From positions 62,001 to 126,000 of the forward strand of contig JARGSG010000195.1 in NCBI GenBank assembly GCA_030374805.1: a stretch of DNA of 64,000 nucleotides, read 5' to 3'. Shown in pieces: positions 30,420 through 42,959 of the stretch (the first letter of the stretch is position 1; every line of letters starts with the position of its first letter). The notes under the pieces are model-generated. The model did not search any database, was not told where the DNA came from, and saw nothing but the letters and a program-made list of their open reading frames with translations. Position numbers and translations under genes: made by a program. Source of the stretch: Gracilaria gracilis. Lineage: Eukaryota > Rhodophyta > Florideophyceae > Gracilariales > Gracilariaceae.

Positions 30420-31220
30420 TAATTTATACTGCATTGTTACCCAGTTTTATCTAATACTTTGCACTTCGCGGTTTTGATGCACCACACATCATTCTGCAGA
30501 AGAACGCACACTAGACCACTATTTATTTATCTCATTATTATTTGTCTTCGCTGACTACGAAGTTACATATTTTGTTTGTGAGATGTAAACGAATATAAAA
30601 TGTAATACTCAAACGGAAAAAAGATGTCTTTTAGTAGAGAAAATGTTCGCAAAAAGAGAACTGGGAACAAAAGCTGATCATGAAAGTTTCTAAATATTTA
30701 AATGTCCTTGATTTAAAGGTTAAAAGTTGTTAATGCAATGAAACAATTTATAACAAAGATTAGTGGCCCTAGATGTCATTCGCCAAAAACATATCGTTCG
30801 CCAGTAAAGGAAGGTAAACTATTATTCTAATGCAACAACTCCATAAACATGCCCATGTTCTGCTCAGGTATTGAACGTATTAAAGATGGTCGTTCAGCGT
30901 TCAGTAATAAAAGGTGATGCCTGGAATGCAAACGAATTGTTTCTGTTTGCTTGAACTATAAAAATATTTTACTAGCTTATACGAGATATATATATGATTT
31001 TTCATTCCAAGCTATTTATGCAAATGTGGTTCTGGCGTATTGTTATAAGTTCATTTCAACGTATATTTATATACGTTTCAAACCATTTCGCAATGAAGCA
31101 GAAGCTAAACACTTGGTGCGCCATGAAGAGACAGAACGAAGCCTATTTTTTTATTCACGAATAGCTGGATGGTACTCCCATATTTCACACTTACTTTTAT
31201 TATTGCAAAATTTCTAAATC
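30420..31220. other. AT-rich gene-free stretch
   Basis: No gene or clear repeat. The plus-strand open frame at 30951-31217 has no recognisable motif. Confidence 0.4.
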
Positions 31221-31227
31221 CAAGTCA

Positions 31228-33871
31228 CTACTCTACAGTCTTTTTTTCCAGTGACTTCTCAATCATTCTCTGAAGCTTTCCAATTCTTGAATGTAACAAT
31301 TCAATTGTTTTATCTTGCTTAGTACTTCTCCTTTTCGTTCCGGTAGTCTTCGAATTCTTTTTTGCTTTATTTGGTTGGCTTGCAGGAACTGTCCTGTCAT
31401 CAACCTCAATCACCTCAACAAAATTTCTTTTCCGAGCCTTGGCCTGAATTTGTTTCCATTCTGGTGTGGAAAGTATTTGGCAACCCTTTTTAAGGACAGT
31501 TCTTGCTTAAATTTTGTGCACCGTTGTTGTCCAGTTCTCATAAAAGTTTGAGGGCATCACGAAATAGGAATTTTCGTCCCTTTCTGACTACCAATTCTGA
31601 AAGGGGTTTGATCTTACTACGATATGCTTCATTTGGTTTTGTGTCAAAGAAAATAGCCGGGTGCCTTACGACCAAAAGTATAGTACAAAGATAGTTTTAG
31701 AATTGTAAAATATACGCGCACATGTTCTGCTCCAACCAGCCAGCAAACGAATCCCACTTAGGACCCGTTCTTCTCATGAAGTTCAGTGCCTGCTTGCATT
31801 TTCCTTCGGATATGAAATTTCGAGTCCCCGCAGCCCAATCAAATAGTTCCCTCTGTAGTCTCGCCCTTCTCTAGTATGCATCTCTTTGCGTGAAAATCAC
31901 ATCCAACAACCACGGCTTTGACGTAGTCCAGAACTGAACCTGATATAATTGTGTCTTTCATACTTAGACCTAGATTATTTCGTATCTTGTTCCAAAATCT
32001 GTTGTCATACCGAGTCTTTTCTTGCCTCGTGCGGAAAGGGGATCACACAAACCGCGAGCCCGAAGCTGCTTCAGAATTTATCGAAAAGAAGAGACCGAGA
32101 GGATGTAGTGTTCTTGGTTGTGAACTGATTTATGACCGAATATATACGACCGGTAGTCTCATCCTTGCAAATAATCGAAACTATTTCAAACTTGAGAAGG
32201 TTTCCTTCCTCGTCGTGAGCACTGATGATACCAAAGGTTCCATCACATCCATAACTAGGAGAACCCACCGACCTGTCCAGTAGACTGGGTCCTCCGAATA
32301 AAATAGACAATCCTTTTTGGTCTTTGGAAGGAAGAAAGTTATCGTTCATTCTTTTTTCTTGAACTGAAGGAACATATGATTTTGATGTCTGTCCCAAATT
32401 CCTCTTTGGTTTCAGTGTATGAAAGATGGCTTCAAATGAGTTGCCCGGAGTCAGCTTACGCGCATTTCTAAACCTTCTTCGTTTACTCTTTATAGTAAAC
32501 GGTGATGGAGCAGTGCCGAGATTTTTGTCAACTTTTCGTAGTATTGCCTATCCTGATAGTACATGGCTTTGGCTGCAGAAATCTGTGATATAGTTCTTGT
32601 CCACTTTGAATGGGGCTTTATACGTGGCCAGGTGTGTTTGTAAGATACAATTTCCACAACAATTTTACACGACAAAATGTCAGATTTCTAATTCTCCTTG
32701 AAAAAGAAGTGGTGATACTCTACGTCGCATTTTAATTGCACAAGTTTCGAAGCCTCCTGCAGATGAACCGGACTTTTGCAATACCGTGCTCGTGAATTTT
32801 ACGGATATGGTGGACAGGTCCCGCTGGTGCGCGGGCTGACTGGGGAAATTCCTGTCTGGACCATAGCAACCATTCTGTTCTCGATATCTGGGTTTGCCCC
32901 TTGAAAATCAGGGGGAATGTTTACGAGAAAACACTTCTTCAGATGCGTTGCATCTTCTTCTCCGAAGTGACAACAGCCAATAAAATCAGAAAGCTGTGAA
33001 CAAGCAACTGAACCCTTATCACTTAGTTCAGACCTCTTCCTTCCTACACAGAACTTCCAGTTTCGAATCCGTGGTTGCGCATCAGTTGCTCCTTGCAGCG
33101 ATGTAAGCTGGTCTAAACCTGCAAAAATGCATCATGCTTGCAGGAGAGTGGAAGCGCATTTTGTGCGAAAAAGAAGACCTGTTTTACAAGACTTTCTTCC
33201 TAATCAGCTCTGTCATTCACGAAACCTACAGAGTTTCCTGTCTCACTCTGCGTGCTGGCCAATACAAGTCTGCCTAGTGCATCGCGAGCATAGTTTCGGT
33301 TGTCAGCATGTGGTCTGAACTGCGATAAGACATCATATCTATGGCTTCCAGAAAATTGCAAAACATCCTCACGCCTGAAATAATGGCTTGAACTAGATGT
33401 ATCTGCCAAAGAACTTGTGAGAATATGTGAACCATGATCTTCATTGGATTCAATTTCTTCACGAACACCCGACCCTTTCCAAACACCATCGTGACGTTCT
33501 CGGGAGTGTTCGACGCTGGAGGCGCAACATTTAATACCAGAACAGGAAACAGTGTTCCTTGTGACTTGAATCTTGTTTCCAAGCAGAAACACAGAGGAAC
33601 TTTTGGTGACCTTCGTACGAAAAGAATATGGAGAACTTTGCAAGAATGATTCTTCTGTTAGACCAAACCCATCTAGATTCAGAAATGAGGCAAATCCGTT
33701 TAGTGATGGTGGAAGGTAAGGAGGCGGTCTAGCAAAAACTTGGGATTCCATGGCTCGAATGTAATGAGAAATTCGAAAGTACCAGTCCTTGTAGTCGAAC
33801 TGAATCCCAGACTTATCATGGTGTTGAGAAGAAGACGAACAGTCGGTTGGGAATAAACTTGCGAAGTCCAT
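31228..33871 (-). pseudogene. MULE-like transposase relic
   Basis: Minus-strand pieces line up in transposase order. A hydrophilic N-terminal part spans 33871-33200. SPSYGCDGTFGIISAHDEEG and FEIVSIICKDETTGRIYSV lie within 32397-32071; the DGTF resembles the first catalytic block of Mutator-like transposases. VKAVVVGCDFHAKRCILEKG follows at about 31870-31930, like the conserved Cys-x-x-His block. Then come ELFDWAAGTRNFISEGKCKQ and WDSFAGWLEQNM, and finally a basic, coiled C-terminus (RIGKLQRMIEKSLEKKTVE) ending at 31228. Frameshifts and stops separate the pieces. The family call rests on the DGTF and C-D-F-H blocks; the N-terminal segment is assigned by position only. Confidence 0.45.
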
Positions 33872-34039
33872 AGCGTCAATATCGTCTTCACTATATGAAA
33901 TAGTACTCTGCTGTCAAACCAGACTCTTGAAAGAAACAAAGATACTCAGGTGCTACTTAGATCATTAGGTGGCGCAGTTCGTCGCTCGATGACCCAGGAC
34001 GTCATTGACCCCAAACCCGAACTTTTAAGTACCCGTTAC

Positions 34040-35300
34040 AAGCGGCTTCCTAAAAAGATTTCAAAAAGGAACCGTTAAGAAATCATGGTATTTGAAAATT
34101 TTCGAGAAAAAGATGCATCTGAAAACCTTGCAACAGCTCTAAGGCATTATGTCACAAACATATGACTAGCACCGTGTTTTTGGTGGAAGGTAAGTCCAGT
34201 TTAGTAATAACTTGCACACGTCTTTGGAAAAAAGTTCGCTTTACATAATAAAAATGTACTTAAATAAAATATTTTATAGTAGAGAATAACCATTTCGTAA
34301 ATGGGAAATCTGAAAATGATTTCTTCTGGTCTTGTACCACAACATATTTTTATGCTACAGAAAATGGCGTGTGAAACTATGCAAGATTTATATAGTTTCA
34401 ATATAAGATGGCGCAGAAATAATCGTTAAAGTGAAAGTATAAAATAAACGCTTGCATGTGTATATTTCGAAATATCCGAGAAAAGAATGCATCTGAAGCA
34501 CTTGCAACAGCTTTAAGCCACTAAATCACAAACATAAGGCCAGTGCCGTGCTTTAGGTGGTAGTGCGGTCTAGTTTAATCATAAGTTACACACTTCCATC
34601 GAAAATTTTTTTGCTTAAACTATTAATAATGTACTCAAATACTATATTGTAAAGTTTTAAATATCAATTTCGTTAATGCATGATGAAATATGAATTTCTT
34701 CTGTTTCGCAAAAGTATTTTTATACCGCAAATAAAGCGTTTCAAAGTACGGCTATTTTTATAGTTGGAAAAACAGAATATACTAAAACAATCGTAAAAGA
34801 AGAAGTATAAAATAAACGCTTGCGTTTGTTTATTTCAAAAAGTTCTCGAAAAAAATGACTCTGCTCAAATTCAACAACTCTAAGCGTTTTTCTTAGAATT
34901 ATAGAGCACATGCTGTCTTTTCGGTGAGAGTGAAAGTCTAATGTAACCGTAAGTTACAGAGGGAGAGAGGATAACTTTCGTTCCACAAATTTATAATGTA
35001 CTGAATTTCTATGTTTTAGAGGGTGTAATGACACTTTTTTGAATGATTGGTTAGAAAATAGTAATTGATTTGAAACTAATACTTTCTGTGTATTTGACGT
35101 ATAACTTATTGCGACACTGCAAAAATAGGATTTCTAATGAATTTGCTATATGTAGTTTGAAGAGGAGATTTTAGTAAACTATTCGTTCATGTGCAGCTAT
35201 AAAATAAATGTTGGCGTCTGGATGGTGGCAATGAAAATACAAAATTTGTTATATGGTGTTTAAACATATTTTTATCCGAAAAGTTTTGATATGTGCCACA
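34040..35300. repeat. AT-rich tandem repeat, unit about 370 bp, three to four copies
   Basis: The word tataaaataaacgcttgc occurs at 34438 and 34804, with a related tataaaataaatgttggc at 35198 (gaps 366 and 394). Each is followed by a cgagaaaa-atg block, and the copy at about 34090 has the same block (cgagaaaaagatgcatctg). Copies diverge by many small changes. It could be a satellite, or a subterminal repeat of the adjacent MULE-like relic, whose 5' end faces it. Confidence 0.6.
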
Positions 35301-36055
35301 AGGTCATTTTACTTTAGTTACGTGAAGAAGTATGCAGTTTACCTGTAAGAAAATTAGAAAACTTAAACTCTACAGTGTCTTTTGGGAAATAATTGTGTTA
35401 TCAATTTGGGAAAAGTAATAACTGATTGTTTATTATCTCTAGAATTACTGAAACAGAATTGTTATTATTTCTTTTGCAACTAAACTCATACACATTTTTT
35501 TGATTTTCGACCTGAACGGTTAATTCATTTTTAAGTATTCTGTTTTGTGACAATGGTGCAGTTTGTTTAATCTAGGTGGTCTTATAGTATAGATATATGT
35601 GATGCTACGCGGCAAATATAACCTAGCCAACGATTTAGTGCGCAGTCAGAGAGGGATATTCAGAGATCTGTATATAACTGTAAATAGATTGATTTACACA
35701 AAAAATTGAAATTTTGGGTGCGACTCAACTTTTTGGATGCCTATGTATTTGGGTATAAGGTCTACCCGGCATCCTATATCCACTCCCCAGACCCATTTCT
35801 CGTTCCAAGTCATCAGAACCTCCGGTTCTAGCCTCTCTGTAGGCTAGCACCTATCTGTGTCACCCGGACTCCCAGACGTGACATGCCTTTCGAAAACAGC
35901 GCGCACTTTGCGACCGCTCCTAAGCTCATTTCTGCACGTACCACACCCCGATCAATGAACTGTTCCAAACCTCTTTTTTTGCTCCCAGCATGCTCTTTTG
36001 CTGTAATTTCACCCTCTTGTTTCTCCTGCGCCTCCCTATCTATTCCCTGTTCCAC
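35300..36055. other. Gene-free stretch
   Basis: AT-rich, with no supported gene. The small open frames at 35828-36149 lie at the edge of the next pyrimidine block. Confidence 0.4.
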
Positions 36056-36059
36056 TGCT

Positions 36060-36720
36060 CTCCGTCGTTGCCCGCCGTCACCGGTACCTGCCTCTTTTGA
36101 CCGTCGCCTTCCCCTGCTGCCGCATTCTGGCATAGTTCTCTATCGCTGACGGCCACCGGCTCTTCTCTGCGGCCTGTGACTTACAAGTGTCTCTGCGGCT
36201 GTGAGCAGCCCTTGCTTGCTACTCGCCATTGCTACCTGCTGCTGCTTTCTGTGGTCCCTACCTGCTGTGCATACTTGTCCCTGCAGCCTGTCGCTGTTGC
36301 CTGCCGCTGCTCCCTCTCGCCGTTTTCTTCTGCTGCTGACTCCCGCTGCTGCCAGCCGGTGTTCTTCCTTTCTGCTGCATTTCGTTGTTCGCTTCCGCTG
36401 CTGCCTGCCCCTGTTCTCTTCCACTACTGCCTCTCGCTCTTCTTTACCGCTGCTGCCTCACACTCTTCTCTTTTACTGCTGCATCCCACTGCCTCCCGCT
36501 GCTACACCGAGGTTACCTACTGTGGCTTCCTACTGCTGCTCTTTGCCGCCGCTACTTGACGCTGCTGCCTGCCTCCGTTCTTTTCCGCAGCTGCCCCCTC
36601 TGCTGTTTGCAACTACTGTTCATCGGTGCTGGCTGGCGTTGTTCATCTCCGCTCCTGCCTTTGAGTGCTGCCTGACGCTGCTGCTTACCATTGCTTTCTG
36701 CCGTTGCAAAGTATGTTTAC
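36060..36720. repeat. Pyrimidine-rich minisatellite, block 3
   Basis: The plus strand repeats gctgctgcct-ccgctgttctt in degenerate form (for example ctgctgcctgccgctgc, ctgctgcctcacactcttc), with a unit of roughly 30 bp. As in blocks 1 and 2, frames are open on both strands (Ser/Leu/Cys-rich on one, Lys/Gln/Arg-rich on the other), which argues against a gene. Confidence 0.6.
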
Positions 36721-36772
36721 GCACAACTATGGTTTTCAATTCTTTATTTTACTCTTCAATACTAACATTGTT

Positions 36773-37132
36773 TTATCCAAATCTATTGAACGGGCCGTAC
36801 TTGTTATCTGGATGATCGATAACAGATAAAGCTCTGGAAATTGCCCGGTTTGGAGTGGTACCTGGTGTATTTGAAGACTGCGGAAGACGATCCCCCCTGT
36901 TCTGCTCTGGGTGGTTCTGCGACCTATTATCCACGCGCTGTTGCTTAGCTCCTTGTTCAAGAAAGAATTTCTTCCTTTTGCGCGCACGCGCCCTCAGACC
37001 TGGATTCGGATTAACCATCTTTACAGAATGCAAATTGATCCGGGTTGATGGGTAGATCGGGTACACTGGAAGCAGCGGGGAGCGTGGGTTGAGGTCTGGA
37101 AGGATATTAGCCATCATTGAGTTGTCGAACAC
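36773..37132 (-). other. Unrecognised basic ORF, about 110 codons
   Basis: The first ATG gives MMANILPDLNPRSPLLPVYP, followed by the strongly basic RARARKRKKFFLEQG and a polar tail ending in a stop at 36773. The basic patch could be a nuclear signal. Another minus-strand frame upstream (37537-37250, containing HTFQMLFPLVFDSETSGTF) may belong to the same decayed gene. I recognise neither. Confidence 0.25.
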
Positions 37133-37608
37133 CGTCTTTAAGGTACTTGATCACGCTTTAAAGGCCTACTTGACCATAGCTCTGACCCAATCGATGCATT
37201 TGGTCGAAAAGAGTTTTCCCGTTAGAGTACATTATCTCGGATCTCAATTTCATTTATTATTCTTGCTAAGTCTGGTTGTATTGATCATCAATTGTCTGGT
37301 GTGAACGGTTCGTGGCAGTATCATGAGGTGCCGATGAAGGGTGTCGGGCGTTTCTTTCCGGTTGACGAAGGTGGAAGTCCGCGGACGGTTCTCCTTGTCT
37401 TTCCCGCATAGTGAGGATATCCCGAAACGCTCAAATATCGCCCTTACGGGCCCAGTAAAGGTGCCAGACGTCTCCGAATCGAAAACGAGGGGGAAGAGCA
37501 TCTGAAATGTGTGATTATCGATCCCTAGCGTCTTCATATATGATGCACACTTGGGTCAAATGGGATCATGGTAAGCCGTAGCGTCTCGGAAGGTACATTT
37601 CGCACTCT

Positions 37609-38031
37609 GGGAAAAATATTTTTATAAATGGCGCACTACGTTTTGCAAAAAGTAACAAATGGTGTTGAAAATCCTTATTTTTACTGAAGAGATAGCGTAT
37701 AAATTTCATGCTTTACGCCTTTTCACGGCCATTTATAGCATGATGTAGATAAAGATTTACGCCAGTTTTAACAATTTTCGTAAATGGCGTAAAAATATTG
37801 AATAACAGTTAATACCTCGAACACGAGTGCTGAAAACTTATTCATTATTTCTACGCCAAATATAAAAAGTGTCAAAATGACACACATTTCTGTCTACAGC
37901 ATGCTACAAATAGCAGTGAAATGGCGTAAAGCTCCAAACTTATACGCCATCTTTTCAATAAAAACAGCGCTTTTCTACGCCATCTGTTACTTTTTGCAAA
38001 ACGTAGTGCGCCCTTTAAAAAAAGTTTTCCC
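37609..38031. mobile_element. 423-bp MITE with long terminal inverted repeats
   Basis: The ends are inverted copies: gggaaaa at the left start (37609) matches gttttccc at 38031. A perfect 28-bp core (37630-37657 and 37985-38012), beginning ggcgcactacgttttg, lies in each TIR. The inside repeats atggcgta in both orientations (for example gaaatggcgtaaag, tatacgccatc), which could be transposase-binding repeats. There is no ORF, so it depended on another element. I could not find a target-site duplication, so the superfamily is open. Confidence 0.8.
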
Positions 38032-38169
38032 TAGGTCCAGCTATTTTATCAGCGAATCCCTTACGTGTGTGCATATGTACGTTATACGTGTCTGACTGTT
38101 TGGTAGTCGTATCGCCACTTTGTATTGCGGTACCGAACAAGGTGAGGGTGAAAACGACCAGAGGCTGCT

Positions 38170-39060
38170 CTAATGCAACGTCGAGATCCTGCATATCAAT
38201 GTCATAATTAAAAGCAGCGTCACCGTTTGGGAGTCCATTGCGTCCTTCACCCTATAATACGCGTAGAATCGAAAGCTTTGCTCGATGAACTGCTGGATGC
38301 TGTACCTGGTAAAGATTTGCACCAAACGGGTGGCGCTATTCATCGAGAGCGGAAGTCCGGAAGTTGCAAGCCGAGTACGCAGTGCGGTATCCTCCACTGC
38401 TGCGTGTTTTTGACCTTCATCATTCAATTGCTTTGTAAGAGCAGCCTACCGAGAGTTACTTCAGAAAATAGGACGTACGTGGTCAGGATTTTACGACAAT
38501 ATCGCGCGTTAGATGATTCGCTGTACCCGTTTCGTTGAAAAAAATGCGGTAATGGACCTCGAGGTCCTTGTAGCAGCAGATAAGGAAAGGGGAACGTAGA
38601 GAAACTTGTACCATCTCGGTGGTGGGTGGGAGGGTGAAAAGCACTTCTGCTCCAATGTCGTCCTCTTTTACTCTAAGGTTTCCATGGTAGTGCTTCGACG
38701 GAGGTCATGAAGCGCCTGCCTCATGTCCTGTGCCACAGCGGACCTGCAGGTGGACCTACTCTATCGTTGAGAGTTCCCCTCTTGTCACTGGTTTAATGCC
38801 AATCTTCTAGAAACACTGCAGAGCATGGGAATACTGCTCGTATTGCCCCAACTAGCGCAACACAGTGATCAATGGCGAAGCAAGAAAATGATAGGCGCAA
38901 ACACGCTTTGAAGTGTTGGAGGATACACCTAAACGTCTCCCTGATCTCGTCTTCTAAGTATCCCATTAAATAAACTGTCATATGCTTCCAATTTTCCCTC
39001 CCATTTATACTGAAAAGAGGTAGACTGAGTCGGTTAGAAATGGCCTTCTAGTCCATCGAG
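38170..39060 (-). pseudogene. MULE transposase core relic
   Basis: The minus frame at 39053-38793 reads KAISNRLSLPLFSINGREN, YLMGYLEDEIRETFRCILQ, then CFAIDHCVALVGAIRAVFPC and a Trp-His before a stop. This matches the Mutator core, where an Asp precedes AL--AI--VFP and a WH. The 38427-38170 frame (SGLPLSMNSATRLVQIFTRY and onward) is likely the C-terminal region. A TAG follows the SMD near 39060. Intervening sequence is frameshifted. Confidence 0.5.
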
Positions 39061-39542
39061 ACACCAGGGATGATCCCGGAACGCTCGTAAACGGTACACC
39101 AGTCTTGGACACACCACTCCACAAATTGTAGACCATTTCCTGTGTCAGTTTGGCAGAAAACTTTACGGTTCGGTTTATCAGCGTTCATTTTCATGAGGTT
39201 CTGATAAGGACGTACACACTCCTCATCTTTTGGGTATCGGGCGTCTCACATATACTGTAGTCACTTACGTAATAGCTCCCGGTCCACTTTCATGCCATAT
39301 TTATCCTCTCTCAACTTGATAACAACGTCTTGTCGTAGATGGAGGTTAATTCGTAGGTATCGAGCGGGAACCTCTGTCATAGGACAAAGTTTTCGGAGCA
39401 GGGCGAGTGGAGTAACAGAATGTTTATGGTTTGCTCTAGAAAACTCCGGAGAGAATGTAAAGTTGTCAGTCCAGTCCCACCTCTTTGATACTATAACTCT
39501 CTTGATCTTAAAACTGTAGGAGCACTCATAAGCAACCTGCTA

Positions 39543-39890
39543 TTAAAGTGAACACTTCAAATATCTTCGTAACAGAACCTTTCGACCTACCTCATCAACG
39601 CCGTACTTCGAGTTTCTACTAAACAGCTTAAAGCCGAAGTACTCTGCTATGTACTGAAGATACTGCAAAACTTTTTGTTGGCTGCTACTTGCCATCTGAT
39701 CCATGTAAGCTAAAAAAACCCTATTCACCCATTCCTCCGCCAGATAGTCGCAATTACATGTAGAACTGTTCGTATCAACCTCAGCCTCGCTAGAAGTCAA
39801 ACGTTTCTCCATGTCTTCGTTCTCATCTTCCCCTACACTTTCGTCGCTCTGTGTTATTAAGATGGCAAGCAGTAGAGTGTCAAATATCAA
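39543..39890 (-). pseudogene. MULE-associated N-terminal domain fragment
   Basis: An acidic start (DESVGEDENEDMEKR) is followed by QQKVLQYLQYIAEYFGFKLF and SRNSKYGVDEVGRKVLLRRY. This resembles the N-terminal DNA-binding region of Mutator-like transposases, where an aromatic-rich helix is followed by a basic strand and Cys. It lies just upstream, on the same strand, of the MULE core at 38.8-39.06 kb and is probably the 5' part of that gene. Confidence 0.35.
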
Positions 39891-40393
39891 AATGCATCTA
39901 GCGGGAAAAAATTAGTTCAAGTTGAAGAATTACTGGCTCCACTTCCAGACATTCTTTCTTCCGAACTTGATAAGTATTATCTATGACTGAACTGTCATCT
40001 GACTTCTATGCGCGAGAATCCGGTTGTGGTTTTGGTTAATCTTGATCTCATCCACTTTCTCTAGCAGCAGCCTCTCCAAATCCTCTTCTGTTCCCGTCCA
40101 AATCGGGAACAATGACATCTGTCTCGTCCTCCTCAATGTCGGTTGGAATTCGGCGAGGATCTACATATCTCATGTACTTCCAATAGCCCTTGAACTCTCA
40201 GTTGTTGTGCACCCATTCCAAGACACTGGGGGCGTGATGGTATTGATGAGAGAAAGTCTTCATCTTCGGAGAGCACAATCCTTCCTTTCGATCCTCCATC
40301 ACCTTTAGAAGTTATGTCCTTCTTTTCTTGGAGAATCAAAGGTAATAAACAAAATTCGTAGAGAGAGTAGTGTGTTCTTTGCTATCGTAGCCT

Positions 40394-40864
40394 TTACGGC
40401 GTTCCAAAGTTTCCCCTTATTACGAGATACCCTCTATTCAGACATTCAAGTTTAGGAACGTTTGTCCCAGAAATCAACCACCCCATACCGTTCCTCAGAG
40501 CCTTCGCCATGAATGTGGCCTCACAACCATAACTAGGCATTTTACGCTTGTATTTTAGGCAGCGTATTCGGACATTCATTCCGTAGTTCTGCGATCTTCT
40601 CATCGGTTTACCGAACTGAACGCCATATTTGTACCCCTCCTTGGTGCATAAGTCATGTACATATGCAGGGAGATCCAGTACACTCAATTCCGCATTTTTT
40701 TCCACCGACAGGCGATGTTCATTCCCTTCAACACGGCCCTGACTTCCATCCCTCGCGTTACCAATTCCATCAGCAGCCAGAACCGTGACTGTAGTAGCAA
40801 TGGCACCTCTATCACATCCTTTTGTAGTATTGCTTCTCTTCCCCGCTCTCGACCTATCCCCCAC
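40394..40864 (-). pseudogene. FAR1-like zinc-binding domain of a second MULE
   Basis: This reads DLPAYVHDLCTKEGYKYGVQ, NVRIRCLKYKRKMPSYGCEA and NGMGWLISGTNVPKLECLNRG. The pattern C-x(n)-YK...GCEATFMAK...W-I resembles the FAR1/WRKY-GCM1-type finger at the start of MULE transposases, but the usual His-x-His end is not seen. No catalytic core follows directly, so it is a fragment. Confidence 0.35.
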
Positions 40865-41124
40865 CTCCCCCTATGGACACCGAATATGGCCGTAATATGA
40901 CCGAAATAAGGCCCAAATGCGACCCAAATGTGACCGAGGTGTACACGTGTCAACCGGCAAAAGTACGTATTTTCACTAGTTACACGCTCTCCAAAATTAT
41001 CGTCTTAAACGGCCACATTTCGGCCATATTTCAACCGTATTCGTTGTCAATTCATGAATTCACTCTCCGTCAAATTACCATCGTAAACTTTCCGTTTTTC
41101 CACATTTTTTCTGTTGCGAGAGAG

Positions 41125-42892
41125 CTAAATCCTCTCACAGCGTCGCATATGCAACGTCGCCACGGCGAAATTGTTCATCACCAGCATGAAGTGACTGAAG
41201 GACCTAACCAGTCGCACCCGTACTTCAGCACAGCTCCAGCGAAACGGCTCTGTCCACTTCGGATCATGCCCCGGGAGAACCTTGGAAATAAATCTAATGC
41301 CATGCGTACGGACAAAACCCAACATAAATGAAAGTACATATGCACCACAACTGTGGGAGTCTTCCTGTTTTGCAAAATCCAGTACATTCAGCATGTAGTT
41401 CTCCTTGGGCAATATGCACTGCAATTTAGTATCTTGAGAGTGCTCAATTACTACCATGATCAACTGTCCGCATTGTCCCGAACAGTCAAACCCGAGGCTA
41501 TCACACAAATAGATCCGCCACTTCGTTTTATCAATCCTTTCTGCAACGAAAGCAACCCAATGTTCTCCGTTAACAGATACGAGAACGACAATAGTACATA
41601 TATCCTTCGGACTAGGATACATCATCTCAGTGAATCTCGTCGTGAAACGCTTAAGTATGCCAATTTGCTCCTCTGGCGACTCCTTTTCGTATGCACATGC
41701 AACACGACTGATGATAGGCAGGCGTATCTACCTTTGGAGGAACTGAAGGGCGTCCTAGAGAGTGATACGGGTCCCCGGTCACATCACGTAAAGAATAAGG
41801 TAACGTGATGTAGGCCCGCTTTTCATTCATCCTCATTTTATCGGCTTCTACGACAAAGAGATCAAGGAAGTCAAGCACCAAGATTGGCTCTTTCTCAATG
41901 AAAAACTGATTGAGAAGTGAGAGCTGCATCCGCCTGATGCAGTATTTCACTTTTCTCATGCAACGGGTTGTACAGTCCAACGAGAAATCTTCGAGATGGT
42001 AGTACCGGTATGATCAGAAATTATCGTACATCGGATCAGTGAGATTCCACAACTTCAACCAGAAGTGGTTCAGTCCCGTGGTACGTGATCGAGCCGCGCT
42101 TTGTGTGACTGCAGACCGCTTAGAGCGTTACACTCTACTCTTACGGCCGTCATCAGACGACGAATATGAAAATTCATCGTTGACCGAGTTGTTTGGGTCT
42201 AAGGCCGAAAACGTCGATGAGTCTAAATCCTGGTAGTATAGGTTATCCCTCCACCTGCTGCGGTTCTTCTCACGCGAATTTCTTGGCGCGGTAAGACACC
42301 GCAAAGGGCTTCATTGGAGTGGTATCATCAATGAAAATGGTTTGCTCTAACGGCTCTAAGTGGGCTCTTAGACGATGAAACCGGGTTTGAATTCCTTCGT
42401 CGCAGGCAGAGGTTGCACCATAAAATTCCAACATTTGGTTGAAATCAGACCGTATTGTACGGAGATGCAAAGTGACATCATGTCCAGGGGAGGCATCTGC
42501 CAGTTAGCGGAAAGCATTGAACAACACCGCAGGTGAGTTTTGAGCAGCGCGCAACTCGTGCACCTGCTCTTCTAAGGTTGACCCTTGGAGTTTTTGTACT
42601 TCTATTGATGGGAATGAACCGTCACGACAGCGGGTGTAGCTATAGCAGATGACAATGTGGCACTAACGGCCGTGAGTGGACCAATATCTTCAGTAGAGAG
42701 AAGCTAGGGATGATACGGAAGTGTCCGCTGCAGAAGTTGTTGACCCATCTTTGAAAACGGTTTAGTCACGCTTAGTGTGGGACCTAAACGCTGGAAGATC
42801 CCAGGGATGAACTGGTAATCCACCGGAGCACCATCACTCTGGAAGCAACTGCGAGTAACCTCAACATACACCTTAGACAGCTTCTGAGACAT
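41125..42892 (-). pseudogene. Ulp1/C48 cysteine protease domain of a MULE-type element
   Basis: 41625-41125 is an open frame with the Ulp1 signature: NGEHWVAFVAERIDKTKW (catalytic His-Trp), IYLCDSLGFDCSGQCG (catalytic Asp), and FAKQEDSHSCGAYVLSFMLG (Gln in the oxyanion hole and catalytic Cys in SCG). Ulp1 enzymes cleave SUMO-like tags; transposons such as Kiddo/KIULP-type MULEs carry captured copies. Upstream minus-strand pieces at 41980-41651 and 42470-42270 (FNQMLEFYGATSACDEGIQT, RAHLEPLEQTIFIDDTTP) appear to be the preceding part of the same protein, in other frames. All four catalytic positions are present, but the gene as a whole is broken. Confidence 0.65.
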
Positions 42893-42959
42893 TTGTTCTC
42901 AACTAACCATTTAACGGAAAGCTTTTAGAAAGTAGAAACGAAACCTCAAAGAAGAATTA

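Noticed and set aside
37250-37537. 95-codon minus-strand ORF as a gene
   Set aside because: No motif and no clear start. It may be part of the decayed ORF at 36773-37132, but this cannot be shown.
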